Source of the DNA: Sphingopyxis sp. DBS4
GTDB lineage: Bacteria > Pseudomonadota > Alphaproteobacteria > Sphingomonadales > Sphingomonadaceae
Reading direction: 5' to 3'
DNA: 64,000 bases
Assembly (NCBI RefSeq): GCF_024628865.1
Contig: NZ_CP102384.1
Coordinates: 1 to 64,000, forward strand
The notes under the pieces are model-generated. The model had not been told where the DNA came from, made no database searches, and worked only from the letters and a program-made list of their open reading frames with translations. This document shows, piece after piece, positions 42,406 through 51,712 of the stretch. The translations under genes and the position numbers were made by a program. Within the stretch, counting starts at the first letter, position 1; each line of letters opens with the position of its first letter.

Positions 42406-43071
42406 TCAGAATCGGAAACCCTTGGGCGCCGCAAAGCCGGGAAGCGGCGCCACGTCCATGTCGGCGAACGAACGGAGCGCTACCGCGCCGCCGGTCTTCA
42501 CGCCCTGCACGAGGCGCGTCACGCTGCCGTCGCGCTGCGCGGCGACGATCCGTCCGCCCTCGACGAGCTGCGCGGTAAGCGCGTCGGGCAAGATTTCGAT
42601 CGCGCCGTCGATGATGATGCGGTCGAAGGGCGCGGCCTTCGGCGCGCCGGCGGCGAGCGAGCCCTCGGTCCAGTGGATGGTCGCGCCCGGCGTCGCGGCG
42701 CGTGCGGCGGCGAGCAGGTCGGCCGCTTCCTCGACGGCGTGGACCTCGGCGCCGAGCCGGGCGAGGAGCGCGGCGGTATAGCCCGTCGCGGCACCGATCA
42801 GCAGCACGCGCTGGCCGGCACGGATATCGGCGGCGACGAGCAGGCGGCCGGTGACGAGCGGCGGGTTGAGCGCGCGGCCCGCGCCGAGATCGATCGCACG
42901 GTCCATATAGGCGACGCCGGCGAGCGCCGCGGGCACATGCGCCTCGCGCGCCACAGCGCCCATCGCGCCGATCACCGCAGGGTCGATGACGTCGTTCGTC
43001 CTAAGCTGGCTGTCGATCATCGCGGCGCGCATGTCGGCCGCCCCCATCTCGCTCAATTTCGTCGCCATCAT
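42406..43071 (-). CDS. PCMT-family SAM-dependent methyltransferase
   Basis: A 221-aa class I methyltransferase of the protein-L-isoaspartate methyltransferase family. AARAAMIDSQLRTNDV-like start, then the SAM site VLLIGAATGYTAALLARLGA (GxATGY), the acidic VHAVEEAADLLAAAR strand and FDRIIIDGAIEILPDAL. The true PCMT motif is only partly present, so an altered substrate is possible; typical in alphaproteobacteria next to tolC. ATG at 43071; a second ATG follows at once. Confidence 0.85.
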   Translation of the reverse strand: MMATKLSEMGAADMRAAMIDSQLRTNDVIDPAVIGAMGAVAREAHVPAALAGVAYMDRAIDLGAGRALNPPLVTGRLLVAADIRAGQRVLLIGAATGYTAALLARLGAEVHAVEEAADLLAAARAATPGATIHWTEGSLAAGAPKAAPFDRIIIDGAIEILPDALTAQLVEGGRIVAAQRDGSVTRLVQGVKTGGAVALRSFADMDVAPLPGFAAPKGFRF

Positions 43072-43309
43072 CCGATTCCGATTCTCTGGACCCAAAGCGT
43101 TGCGCGCAGCCCTAGCCCATGCCATGCTGTATTGCAATAGTAATACAGCCCTGCCGTCAACCTGCGCCGCGCAATAGCTGGCAACGGGGGAGCCGCCAAG
43201 CCCGCATCGTTGCGGATCGATGCCAATCGTCGGCGATCGCCCAATAATCGCATTGCCAGTGCGAAGCGAAATCGCTAGGGGCGCTCTCTCCACGCAAATC
43301 TGCGCCTGA

Positions 43310-43383
43310 GGCCCGATGGCGGAGTGGTGACGCAGCGGACTGCAAATCCGTATACGCCGGTTCGATTCCGGCTCGGGCCTCCA
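43310..43383 (+). tRNA. tRNA-Cys (anticodon GCA)
   Basis: Acceptor stem GGCCCGA pairs with TCGGGCC; the T-arm is GCCGG-TTCGATT-CCGGC; the anticodon loop CTGCAAA presents GCA at 43342-43344. Discriminator T then genome-encoded CCA (43381-43383). Cloverleaf elements all pair. The antisense frame here encodes the well-known spurious GIEPAYTDLQSA-like peptide. Confidence 0.95.
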
Positions 43384-43552
43384 ACCATGTTCGTCGAACC
43401 GAAAAATGGCCGGTTTCGCCGGTTAAACGGCGCAATTGTGCGCATCGTCCGTCACGCATCGATCATTCCACCGCAATTGCGATGAGTTCGCTTGACACGC
43501 TTTTCGCAAGCCCTTCAGAGACAGAGGCAATCTCTTCAGCGAAAGGCTTTTC

Positions 43553-44830
43553 ATGCGACGCACCGCTCTCGTTCCTCTGGCCGCGATCCTGTCCTTGCCC
43601 CATGTCGCCATGGCTGCGGACCCATCAAGGCCGGAAGCGGTCTTGAAGGCGAAAGCCTATGAAGAGTCGGCCAAAATTCTGGACCGCGATCATGATCGCC
43701 TCGTGGCGGAGATCGTCAAACTCACCGAAATCCCCGCGCCGCCGTTCAAGGAAGCCGCGCGCGCAGCCGCCTATCGCGATATGTTGCTGGATGCGGGGCT
43801 GAGCGATGTCGAAATCGATCCGGAAGGCAATGTCACGGGCGTCTATCGCGGCACCGGGCCCGCGGGCGGTCCGGTCGTGATGATCGCGGCCCATCTCGAC
43901 ACGGTTTTTCCCGAAGGCACGCCGATCAAGGTTCGCCGCGAAGGCACGCAGCTTCACGCCCCGGGCATCGGCGACGATACGCGCAGCCTGGCGGTTCTGC
44001 TCGCCTATGCGCGGGCGATGAAGGAAAGCGGCGTCAAGGTGCGGCAGGACATCGTCTTCGTCGGCAATGTCGGCGAAGAGGGCCCCGGCGACCTGCGCGG
44101 CGTCCGCTATATGATGGCCAAGGGCAAATATAAGGACCGTATCAAGACCTTCATCTCGATGGACGGCACCGATCCGGCGCGCATCGTCACCGGCGGCGTG
44201 GGGTCGCGGCGCTACCGCATCACCTACAAGGGACCGGGCGGGCACAGCTATGGCGCCTTCGGCCTCGTCAATCCGATGGTCGCGATGAGCCAGACGGTCG
44301 TCGATTTCTACAGGATTCCGGTGCCCGCCAAGCCCAAAACCACCTATTCCGCCAGCGTCACGGGCGGCGGCACCTCGGTCAATTCGATCCCGAACGAGGT
44401 CTTCATGGAATTCGACATGCGGTCGGAGAATCCGGAGGAACTCGCCAAGGTCGAGCAGGCTTTCCTCGCGATCGTCAAAAAGAGCGTCGCGGACGAGAAT
44501 GCCGCGCGGTCGATCAAGGAGGGGCCGGTGACCGCCGACGTCAAGCTGATCGGCGATCGCCCGGCGGGGCAGACGCCCGCGACCGCCGAGGTCGTTCGCA
44601 ACGCCGAAGCGATCATCCGCGCCAAGGGCCTGACGCCCATCGCCTCCTATTCCTCGACCGATTCCAATATCCCGATGAGCCTCGGCATCCCCGCGATCAC
44701 GATCGGTTCGGGCGGGCATGCCGAACGCGGCCATTCGCTCGACGAGTGGATCGACGTCGAAAAGACGAAAAGCGTGCACGGCGCCAGCGTCGGCCTCGGC
44801 ATCCTGCTCGCGACCGCGGGCGTCCAATGA
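43553..44830 (+). CDS. Secreted M20 family metallopeptidase
   Basis: A 425-aa periplasmic zinc peptidase/amidohydrolase (M20). Signal MRRTALVPLAAILSLPHVAMA. Metal residues: AHLDTVFPEG (H, D), GIGDDTRSL, GEEGPGDLRGVRY (EE), and the later H of GHAERGHS. A dimerisation domain (TGGVGSRRYRITYKGPGGHSYGAFGLVNP..) is inserted as in PepT/ArgE relatives. A TTGACA sits at 43492-43497 upstream, with no clear -10 box. It ends at a bidirectional terminator facing the TonB receptor, so the two genes share an end, not an operon. Confidence 0.92.
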   Translation: MRRTALVPLAAILSLPHVAMAADPSRPEAVLKAKAYEESAKILDRDHDRLVAEIVKLTEIPAPPFKEAARAAAYRDMLLDAGLSDVEIDPEGNVTGVYRGTGPAGGPVVMIAAHLDTVFPEGTPIKVRREGTQLHAPGIGDDTRSLAVLLAYARAMKESGVKVRQDIVFVGNVGEEGPGDLRGVRYMMAKGKYKDRIKTFISMDGTDPARIVTGGVGSRRYRITYKGPGGHSYGAFGLVNPMVAMSQTVVDFYRIPVPAKPKTTYSASVTGGGTSVNSIPNEVFMEFDMRSENPEELAKVEQAFLAIVKKSVADENAARSIKEGPVTADVKLIGDRPAGQTPATAEVVRNAEAIIRAKGLTPIASYSSTDSNIPMSLGIPAITIGSGGHAERGHSLDEWIDVEKTKSVHGASVGLGILLATAGVQ

Positions 44831-44874
44831 TCCGATAAGGCTTCCCCTTCGGCCCTCGCGCCGGAGGGGGACGC

Positions 44875-44910
44875 AAAAAAGGGCGGGCATCGTGCGATGC
44901 CCGCCCTTTT
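44875..44910. terminator. Bidirectional rho-independent terminator
   Basis: AAAAAA-GGGCGGGCAT-CGTGCG-ATGCCCGCCC-TTTT: 10-bp GC-rich stem with A- and T-runs on both sides, between the convergent M20 and TonB receptor genes. Works in either direction. Confidence 0.9.
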
Positions 44911-44933
44911 CCTTGCCTATGATCCGGGGGCGA

Positions 44934-47603
44934 TCAGAGGCGGAGCTTGGCGCCGACCGTCACATAGCTGCCGATCGAGTCATAATGGATCGATCCCGCC
45001 GGGCTCAGCGGCGGATCGCGATCGAACAGATTGTTGACGTTGGCGAAGAGCGTGAAGCGCTCGTCGACATTCACCTGCGCGTTGAGGTCGACATAGACCC
45101 GGGCCGAGGTGTCGTTGTTCGCGATGTTCAGCAGATGGTTATATTCTCCGCCGCCGACATAGCGGACGCGCGCCGTGAAGCTCGCGTTATCGCTGCCGTA
45201 GGTAACGCTGCCGGTCCCGCGCCAGTGCGGCGTGCCGAAGGTGACGTCGCCGACGTCGCCGGCGCGATCGATGACCGAGATGCCGTCGTCGATCACGACC
45301 TTCGACACATAGGTCGCCAGTGCGCGCAGGCGAAGCGTACCGCCGCCGACCGGCTGCTGATAGCTCGCCTCGATGTCGACGCCGCTGGTCTTGTACTGCG
45401 CCAGGTTCAGATAGGTCGAGTTGATCTCGGTCGGGCGGCCCTGGCCGTCGCGCGTGATCTGCGAGCAGGCGTTCTGGTTGCCGTTGCCGCACGCGGTGAT
45501 GACGTCCTGGGCGTTCGGCGAGGTGATCGCGTCGCGCAGCTTGATGTCGAAATAATCGACCGCGAGATTGAAGCCCGGCAGGAAGGTCGGGGTAAAGACC
45601 GCCCCGATCGTCAGCGTGCTGCCGACTTCGGGCTTCAGGTTGGGGTTGCCGCCGCCGTAGCGCGTGACGCTATAGGTCTGACCATCTTCCGACACGGTCG
45701 AGAAGGTGGTCGTGCGCGTCGTGAACAGTTCGGCCAGGCTGCCCGAACGAATGTCGCGCGAGCGCGACACGCGCAGCAGCAGATTGTCGAAGATGCGGTC
45801 GGTGGCGCCGAGCTTCCACGACCAGATGCCGCCGCTGGTGCTGTAATGGCTGTAGCGGGCGGCGGCGCTGAAATCGAGCTTGCTGAACGGCTGGTCGAGC
45901 AGCGGCACCGCGACTTCGCCGAAGCCTTCCTGCACGTTGAAGCCGCCGTCGAGCGGCGAGAAGTTGAAGCGGCTGAACCCGCGCGCCGTCGAAATCGGGT
46001 CGATGCTGTTCGTCACCTGCTTTTCCCAGCGCGCCTCGCCGCCGAACGCGACCGAGACCGGGCCGGCCCAGGTCGAGAAGAGGTCGCCGCGCAGGCTGGC
46101 GCCCATGCTGTCGAGCTTGGTCGTGTAGACGACCTTGGCGAGGTCGCCGAACACATAGTCGATCGCGGCGGGATCGGCACGGCCCGCGCCGAGGATGTTC
46201 AGCGGACGGCAGGCGGTGGTCGGATCGGTCAGCGCGACCGCGCAGACGATGCTGTCGCCGACGCGGACCGCGTCGAGCGCCTCGGTCATCTTCGAGCCGA
46301 CGATCTGGTTGTGATAGCTCTGCATGTTGCGCAGTTCGCCATGGTTGTAATAGGCCGAATAGCGCCATGCTCCGTCGGCGAAGCTGCCGTCGACACCGAT
46401 GCCGCCTTCGACGTTCTGGCGGTAATAATCGAAGGTGCGCATGCCGTAATCTTCGAAGACGCGGCCGATCTTGACCGTCGTCTCTCCCGCGCCGAGCTGG
46501 CTGCGGATGCCGTCGAGATAGGGGTTCGAGGCCTTCAGCGTGTAATTGCCATATTCGGCATAGAAGGGATATTTGGCCCAGATGCGGCTATAGAGGCCGT
46601 CGATCCAGAACGTCGCATCGCCGACCTCGAAGCTCGCGCGGGCATAGCTGTTCACGCGCTGATAGGGATTGGCGAGCGACTTCTGGTCGCCGATGCCGCG
46701 GCCTTCGCCGCCGACCATCAGCGTTCCGTCCTGATTGATCATGCTGCCGTATTGATAGGGGCGCAGCGAGCCGTCGGCGGCGAAGGTCATGCCCTTGAGC
46801 GCGCCGGTGGTGATCAGGCCGTCGAGGCCCGTGTTGGCCGGGTTGACGTCGCGCACCAGGATCTGTTCGTCGCTGCCCGCGGGCGTGAACAGGTCGGCGC
46901 TGCCGACATTCTTGCGTGCGTTACGGCTGAGAATGCCGTTGTCGTTCTGATATTCGCCGCCGATCATGAAATGGCCGCGGCCGCCGGCGAATTCGGTGCC
47001 GAAGCTGCCGTTGATGCTGTAGCGATAGCCGTCGCCGCGCGTCGACATGCCGTTCTGGACGCCGAGCTTCAGGCCGGTCAGATTGTCGTCGAGGATGATG
47101 TTGACGACGCCGCCGATCGCGCCCGAACCCCAGGCCGCGCTCGCGCCGCCGGTGACGATCTCGACCCGTTTCACCATATCCTGCGGGATGCTGTTGAGGT
47201 CCGACGCGCCGTTGAAGCGGCGGTTGTTGAGCAAGGTCAGCGTACGGGTGGCGCCGAGGCCGCGAAGGTCCATCGCCGAGGTGCTGGAGTTGGTGTTGGC
47301 GTTGGTGCTGTTCGGCGACACGGTCGCGCGGAACTGCGGCAGGTCGTTCAGCACCTGAGCGATGCTAGGGCGCGCGCCCTGCGCCAGTTCGGATTCGCCG
47401 ACCACGGTGGTCGGGGTCGGCGCATCGAAGCCCTTGCGGTCGATGCGCGAGCCGGTGACGACGATCGCCGAATCCCCGGTGTCGGCTTCGTCGCCAGCCT
47501 CCTGCGCCGCCGCCGCGCCGCTATAGGCCAGCGCGAGCATCAGGCCCATCGCGGCGCTGCCGCTCCTCAACAGGCTTTTCAGCCCGGTCCGATCGTTACG
47601 CAT
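44934..47603 (-). CDS. TonB-dependent receptor
   Basis: An 889-aa outer-membrane receptor. Signal, then a short acidic stretch with TGDSAIVVTGSRIDRKG (typical of sphingomonad TonB receptors), plug domain with DLRGLGATRTLTLLNNRR and VTGGASAAWGSGAIGGVVNI, then about 22 beta strands ending in YVTVGAKLRL (C-terminal aromatic/leucine rule). Substrate cannot be told. A gene for a secreted serine hydrolase ends 42 bp upstream, so the two probably form an operon. Long antisense open frames here are GC-shadow. Confidence 0.94.
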   Translation of the reverse strand: MRNDRTGLKSLLRSGSAAMGLMLALAYSGAAAAQEAGDEADTGDSAIVVTGSRIDRKGFDAPTPTTVVGESELAQGARPSIAQVLNDLPQFRATVSPNSTNANTNSSTSAMDLRGLGATRTLTLLNNRRFNGASDLNSIPQDMVKRVEIVTGGASAAWGSGAIGGVVNIILDDNLTGLKLGVQNGMSTRGDGYRYSINGSFGTEFAGGRGHFMIGGEYQNDNGILSRNARKNVGSADLFTPAGSDEQILVRDVNPANTGLDGLITTGALKGMTFAADGSLRPYQYGSMINQDGTLMVGGEGRGIGDQKSLANPYQRVNSYARASFEVGDATFWIDGLYSRIWAKYPFYAEYGNYTLKASNPYLDGIRSQLGAGETTVKIGRVFEDYGMRTFDYYRQNVEGGIGVDGSFADGAWRYSAYYNHGELRNMQSYHNQIVGSKMTEALDAVRVGDSIVCAVALTDPTTACRPLNILGAGRADPAAIDYVFGDLAKVVYTTKLDSMGASLRGDLFSTWAGPVSVAFGGEARWEKQVTNSIDPISTARGFSRFNFSPLDGGFNVQEGFGEVAVPLLDQPFSKLDFSAAARYSHYSTSGGIWSWKLGATDRIFDNLLLRVSRSRDIRSGSLAELFTTRTTTFSTVSEDGQTYSVTRYGGGNPNLKPEVGSTLTIGAVFTPTFLPGFNLAVDYFDIKLRDAITSPNAQDVITACGNGNQNACSQITRDGQGRPTEINSTYLNLAQYKTSGVDIEASYQQPVGGGTLRLRALATYVSKVVIDDGISVIDRAGDVGDVTFGTPHWRGTGSVTYGSDNASFTARVRYVGGGEYNHLLNIANNDTSARVYVDLNAQVNVDERFTLFANVNNLFDRDPPLSPAGSIHYDSIGSYVTVGAKLRL

Positions 47604-47645
47604 GGATATTCCCCTTTTTTGAATGGCGTTGAATGAAATCGGCGG

Positions 47646-49271
47646 TCAGTCCGCTCGCGTGAAAAGCAGGTCGAAGGCGCGGTTCTCGCCAAAGCGGAGC
47701 GCGGTGACGGCGCCCGCGGCGTCGCGCTGGAACTTGACGACGACGCGCGAGGCGCGCGGCGCGGCGTCGCCGGTGAACACGTCGCGATAGGCCGGCGTCA
47801 GCATCTGGTCGGCCCAGCGCGGGCCGCTGTAGACAAGCTGGCCGCCGCGCGCCTGAAAGCTGAGACAGGTTCCGGTGTCGGCCGAGCAGAAGCGCCCGGC
47901 ATAAGGCGCGGGATCGGCCGCGGTCACGGCGTCGACCTTGCGATAGGGGATTTTTTCTCCCTCGCGCGTTTCGCGGACCAGCGCGCCCTTCGTGCCGAAG
48001 GCGAAAACATCCTCGCGCAGCATCCAGCGGCCGGGGCCGACCGGAACGAGCGCGCGGCCATCGGCGCGCAAGCCGCCCTTGCCGTCGGCCTCGAAGCGCA
48101 GCGGCGCACCGCTGACGCCATCGGCATAGAGACCGGTCGGCGCGGCACCCCGCGGCGCATAGGCCGGTTCGGCGCTTTCGTCCGGCAGGAAGATGTCGGC
48201 GGCGGCGCGCCCGAGCACCGGCGTATCGGCATCGCCCGCATTGCAGAGCAGCGACACGGCGAGCCGCTGAGCCGGATAACGCGCCATCCAGGCGCGATAG
48301 CCGCCGGTCGAGCCCGAATGGCTGACCTCCTGCTCGCCGCGATGGTCGAGGTTCACCAGCGCGAGCGCATAGGCGATCGGCGTGCCGTCATTGAGTTTCG
48401 TCGTCTGCTGCATCTGGGCGGTGAAGCCCGGCCCGAAGGCATCGCTGTCGAGCGCCGCCTGCCATTTGACGAGATCGCCGACGGTGGTGAGCAGACCGCC
48501 GTTGCCATAGGCGTCCTCGATCACCTGCTCGTTGCGCCAGACGCCGTCCTCATATTCATAGGCACCGGTGCGGCGGAGCACGATGTCGCCATGATCGTCG
48601 CGCCAGCGCGTGCTGGTCATGCCGAGCGGCGCGAAGATGCGGTCGCGGGTGAAATCGGCGAGCGATTGCCCGCTGACCCGGTCGACGACGATCGCCAGCA
48701 GATTGTAATTGCTGTTGCTATAGAGATAATGGCTGCCCGGCGCGAAATTGAGCTCGGTCTGGCGCGCGGCGATTTTCAGCACATCGTCGTTGTTCGCGGT
48801 GCGCGAATTGCGCGGCCATCCCTCGATCGCCGCGACCGATCCCCAATCGCGCAGGCCGCTGGTGTGGTGCAGCATGTGCGCGATCGTCACCGGCGCGGCA
48901 TAAGCGGGCAATTCGGGAAGATATTTGCGGACGTCGTCGTCCAGCGACATCTTGCCCTCGCGCACCAGCATCAGGATCGCGGCGGCGGTGAACTGCTTCG
49001 AATCCGATCCCGCCTCGTAGATGCTGTCGACGGTGGCCGGAACGCCGAGTTCGAGGCTGGCCATGCCATAGCTTCGCATCGCGATCGGCTGTCCGTTCCG
49101 CGAAATCGCGATCGAACAGCCCGGGGTATCGTCATGCGCCCAGCGCGCGAAGAGCGCGTCGAGTCGTGCGCCGGCGGCGTCGGGACTCGCCGCCGGCGCG
49201 GCCGCGGCCGATGGCGCTGCGGCCCATAAGGACAAGGTCGCTCCCGCGAGCAGGGGCAGGTTGATCTCCAT
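47646..49271 (-). CDS. Secreted beta-lactamase-family serine hydrolase (D-aminopeptidase/esterase branch)
   Basis: A 541-aa exported protein. Signal then YEAGSDSKQFTAAAILMLV (S-x-x-K, SDSK) and YLYSNSNYNLLAIVVDRV (YSN as Y-x-N), HHTSGLRDWGS; C-terminal beta-rich domain (about 370-540) with ETREGEKIPYRKVDAV. It matches the D-aminopeptidase/serine-hydrolase group of the beta-lactamase fold, with a DUF-like C-terminal extension. ATG 49271 preferred. Lies 42 bp upstream of the TonB receptor on the same strand and is divergent from the two-component system. Confidence 0.88.
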   Translation of the reverse strand: MEINLPLLAGATLSLWAAAPSAAAAPAASPDAAGARLDALFARWAHDDTPGCSIAISRNGQPIAMRSYGMASLELGVPATVDSIYEAGSDSKQFTAAAILMLVREGKMSLDDDVRKYLPELPAYAAPVTIAHMLHHTSGLRDWGSVAAIEGWPRNSRTANNDDVLKIAARQTELNFAPGSHYLYSNSNYNLLAIVVDRVSGQSLADFTRDRIFAPLGMTSTRWRDDHGDIVLRRTGAYEYEDGVWRNEQVIEDAYGNGGLLTTVGDLVKWQAALDSDAFGPGFTAQMQQTTKLNDGTPIAYALALVNLDHRGEQEVSHSGSTGGYRAWMARYPAQRLAVSLLCNAGDADTPVLGRAAADIFLPDESAEPAYAPRGAAPTGLYADGVSGAPLRFEADGKGGLRADGRALVPVGPGRWMLREDVFAFGTKGALVRETREGEKIPYRKVDAVTAADPAPYAGRFCSADTGTCLSFQARGGQLVYSGPRWADQMLTPAYRDVFTGDAAPRASRVVVKFQRDAAGAVTALRFGENRAFDLLFTRAD

Positions 49272-49482
49272 GTTCCGATTCTCCGTCGGCGCGGCGGGCA
49301 AGGCGCGAATGCCGCCGCCTTACCGGGGATCGCTGTCACGAAGCTGACACCAAATGCGAAGGCGCGGCTTTGGCGCAAGGAATGGAAAATTATCGGCCTC
49401 AAGCGTGACATTTCCATATGCCTGGATAGAGGCAGGCTGTAATTTCCGGTGGAAAGACGAGGAGGCGAAGCGGGATCGGGTC

Positions 49483-50148
49483 ATGCGCGTGCTGTTGGTG
49501 GAGGACGACGAGCGATTGTCGCGCGGCATGGCCGCGTCGCTGGAAGCGGCCGGCTTCGCGGTCGATTGTCTGGCGAATGGCGAGGACGCGCTGCAGCTTG
49601 CCGACCGCGAGCCCTATAGCGCCATCGTCCTCGACCTGGGGCTGCCCGACATCGACGGACTGGACGTGCTGGGGGCGCTGCGCGCGCGGGGGGTCGCGAC
49701 GCCGATCCTGATCCTGACCGCGCGCGACATGATCGACGACCGTGTTACCGGCCTCGACCGCGGCGCTGACGACTATATGGCCAAGCCGTTCAGTCCGCGC
49801 GAACTCGAATCGCGCCTGCGCGCGCTCGTCCGGCGCAGCCAGGGCACGGCCGACCCGGTGCTGCGGATCGGCGCGCTGTCGTTCGACCGGTCGAGCCGTA
49901 CCGTATCGCTCGAAGGCCGGATCCTCGACCTCCGCCGCCGCGAACTGGCGGTGCTCGAAACGTTGATGGGGCGGCCGGGCAAGGTGATTCCGAAAGAAAG
50001 GCTGGCCGCCGAAGTCTTCAATTTCGAGGATGCGGTCACTCCGAACGCGCTCGAAGTCTATGTCGGCCGCTTGCGCCGCAAGCTGCAGCCGTCGGGCCCT
50101 GCGATTCGCACGGTCCGCGGGCTCGGCTATATGATCGAGACCGATTGA
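49483..50148 (+). CDS. OmpR-family response regulator
   Basis: A 221-aa regulator. Receiver with acidic pair EDD (residues 7-9), phospho-acceptor D51 in SAIVLDLGLPD, LTA, and K of YMAKPFSP; the winged-helix output domain has RRRELAVLETLMGRPGKVIPKERLAAEVF and NALEVYVGRLRRKL..RTVRGLGYMIE. The kinase gene follows 4 bp after. ATG at 49483. It lies divergent from the hydrolase-receptor pair, suggesting control of it. Confidence 0.95.
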   Translation: MRVLLVEDDERLSRGMAASLEAAGFAVDCLANGEDALQLADREPYSAIVLDLGLPDIDGLDVLGALRARGVATPILILTARDMIDDRVTGLDRGADDYMAKPFSPRELESRLRALVRRSQGTADPVLRIGALSFDRSSRTVSLEGRILDLRRRELAVLETLMGRPGKVIPKERLAAEVFNFEDAVTPNALEVYVGRLRRKLQPSGPAIRTVRGLGYMIETD

Positions 50149-50152
50149 ACCG

Positions 50153-51646
50153 ATGCGTCGCCTGCCCCCTTCGCTGCGCTTTCGCCTGACTGCCGCGGTC
50201 CTCCTGCCGCTAACCGCGCTCGTGCTGTTCTTCGGTATCATCACGACGCTGGTCGCGCGCAACAACGAAGCCGATACGGTCGACCGGGTGCTGATCGGAT
50301 CGGTGCGCACCTTGAGCCTTGCCTACAACAGCCCGGCAAGCGACCGCGAGCGGCTGGTGCCGCTTGCGGTCCACCTGCTGAAACGGCGCGCGCGGCCGGT
50401 CGTCCACTATAGTGTCTGGCGCGGCGACCGGCTGATCGCGGGCGATGCGGCGCTGCGCCCGCCCGCTGACTATAGCCCGGTCGGCGACGGCACGATCGAC
50501 CGTCACCCGCCGACCACCTTTACCAACGCCTATCGCCGGACCGAACTGGTACGCGGCTATCTCGATCCCGCCGACGCGCGCGAGGTCACGCAGGCTGCCT
50601 ATCTGCGCGACGGTATGCTGCATGGAAAGCCCGCGCGGATCGCGATGGAAATCCGCCGCGCGCATGGCGACGACCGGCTGATCGCGATCCAGATCGCCGA
50701 TTATGTCGATGATCGGCTGGCGCACGAACGCGCCTTCCTGCACCAGGTTCTGATGATCGGGCTGACGGCGCTGGTCGTCACCGGCCTGCTGTTCTGGCTG
50801 GCGATCCGTTGGGGTCTGCGTCCGCTCGCCATGCTGACCGGACAGGTCGAGGCGGCCCGGCGTGCCGCTTCTCCCTCGGTTAGACTCGACGTGGACGAAG
50901 CGACCCCGACCGAAATCCGACCTTTCGTCGCCGCGTTCAACGGCTTGATGGCGCGGCTGGAGCGCGCGAGCGAATCGCTGCGCCAATTCACGTCGAACGC
51001 TTCGCACCAGATGCGCACGCCGCTGGCGGTCGCACGCGTGCAGCTCGACGTGCTCGAACGCTATGGCCCTCAATCGCGGCAGGGCCAGGCGGCGCTGACC
51101 GACATCCCTCATGCGCTCGACACGCTCGAGCAATTGCTGCGCCAGTTGATCGCGCTCGCGCGGAGCGAGGATCAGGGGACGATATCGGTGCGGCCGTTCG
51201 ACCTTGCCGACATCGCCGCCGGCGTGACCGGAGAGCGCGCGGCGCAGGCCTCGGCCGACCGGGTCATCAGCTATGAAAAGGAGGGCGAGGGTCCGGTGAT
51301 GGCGATGGGCCAGCCGACGCTTGCCGCCGAACTGATCGGCAATCTGCTCGACAATGCGATACGCTACAGCCGTCCGGGCGGGATGGTCTCGGTCCGCCTG
51401 ACGAACGGTGCGGGCGGACCGCTGGTCGAGATCGACGACGACGGCCCCGGCATTCCCGAACAGGAGCGCGAGAAGGTGTGGGATCGCTTCTATCGCATCC
51501 AGGGACGCGGCCAGCCGCCGGGGACCGGCCTGGGCCTGCCGATCGCGCGCGCTCTGGCGCAGCGCATGGGCGCGGAGATCGAGCTGGCCGATGGCCGGAC
51601 GGGGCGGGGGCTGTGCGTGACGGTGCGATTTCTCCGCGCCGATTGA
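50153..51646 (+). CDS. TctE-type sensor histidine kinase
   Basis: A 497-aa inner-membrane kinase. TM1 (about 11-31), an extracytoplasmic domain of about 165 residues (2CSK_N-like), TM2 LMIGLTALVVTGLLFWLAI, HAMP-like linker, H-box TSNASHQMRTPLAVAR with His285, N-box LLDNAIRYS, G1 DDDGPGIP and G2 GTGLGLPIA. The sensor domain resembles that of kinases that see carboxylates or amino acids. Paired with the regulator just upstream; a serine hydrolase/TonB pair is divergent. Confidence 0.94.
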   Translation: MRRLPPSLRFRLTAAVLLPLTALVLFFGIITTLVARNNEADTVDRVLIGSVRTLSLAYNSPASDRERLVPLAVHLLKRRARPVVHYSVWRGDRLIAGDAALRPPADYSPVGDGTIDRHPPTTFTNAYRRTELVRGYLDPADAREVTQAAYLRDGMLHGKPARIAMEIRRAHGDDRLIAIQIADYVDDRLAHERAFLHQVLMIGLTALVVTGLLFWLAIRWGLRPLAMLTGQVEAARRAASPSVRLDVDEATPTEIRPFVAAFNGLMARLERASESLRQFTSNASHQMRTPLAVARVQLDVLERYGPQSRQGQAALTDIPHALDTLEQLLRQLIALARSEDQGTISVRPFDLADIAAGVTGERAAQASADRVISYEKEGEGPVMAMGQPTLAAELIGNLLDNAIRYSRPGGMVSVRLTNGAGGPLVEIDDDGPGIPEQEREKVWDRFYRIQGRGQPPGTGLGLPIARALAQRMGAEIELADGRTGRGLCVTVRFLRAD

Positions 51647-51712
51647 CCTGTGACAGGTTGGTGTCAGCGCCGCCGCCTATTCGCTGTCGCTTCACATCAG
51701 GGGAGCATCAGC

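Noticed and set aside
43157..43459. A 100-codon minus-strand frame over the tRNA-Cys
   Set aside because: It contains the GIEPAYTDLQSA-type peptide, a known artefact of translating tRNA-Cys antisense.
44718..47636. A 972-codon plus-strand frame opposite the TonB receptor
   Set aside because: The minus-strand frame is a full TonB-dependent receptor; the antisense frame has no start signal or homologous motif.
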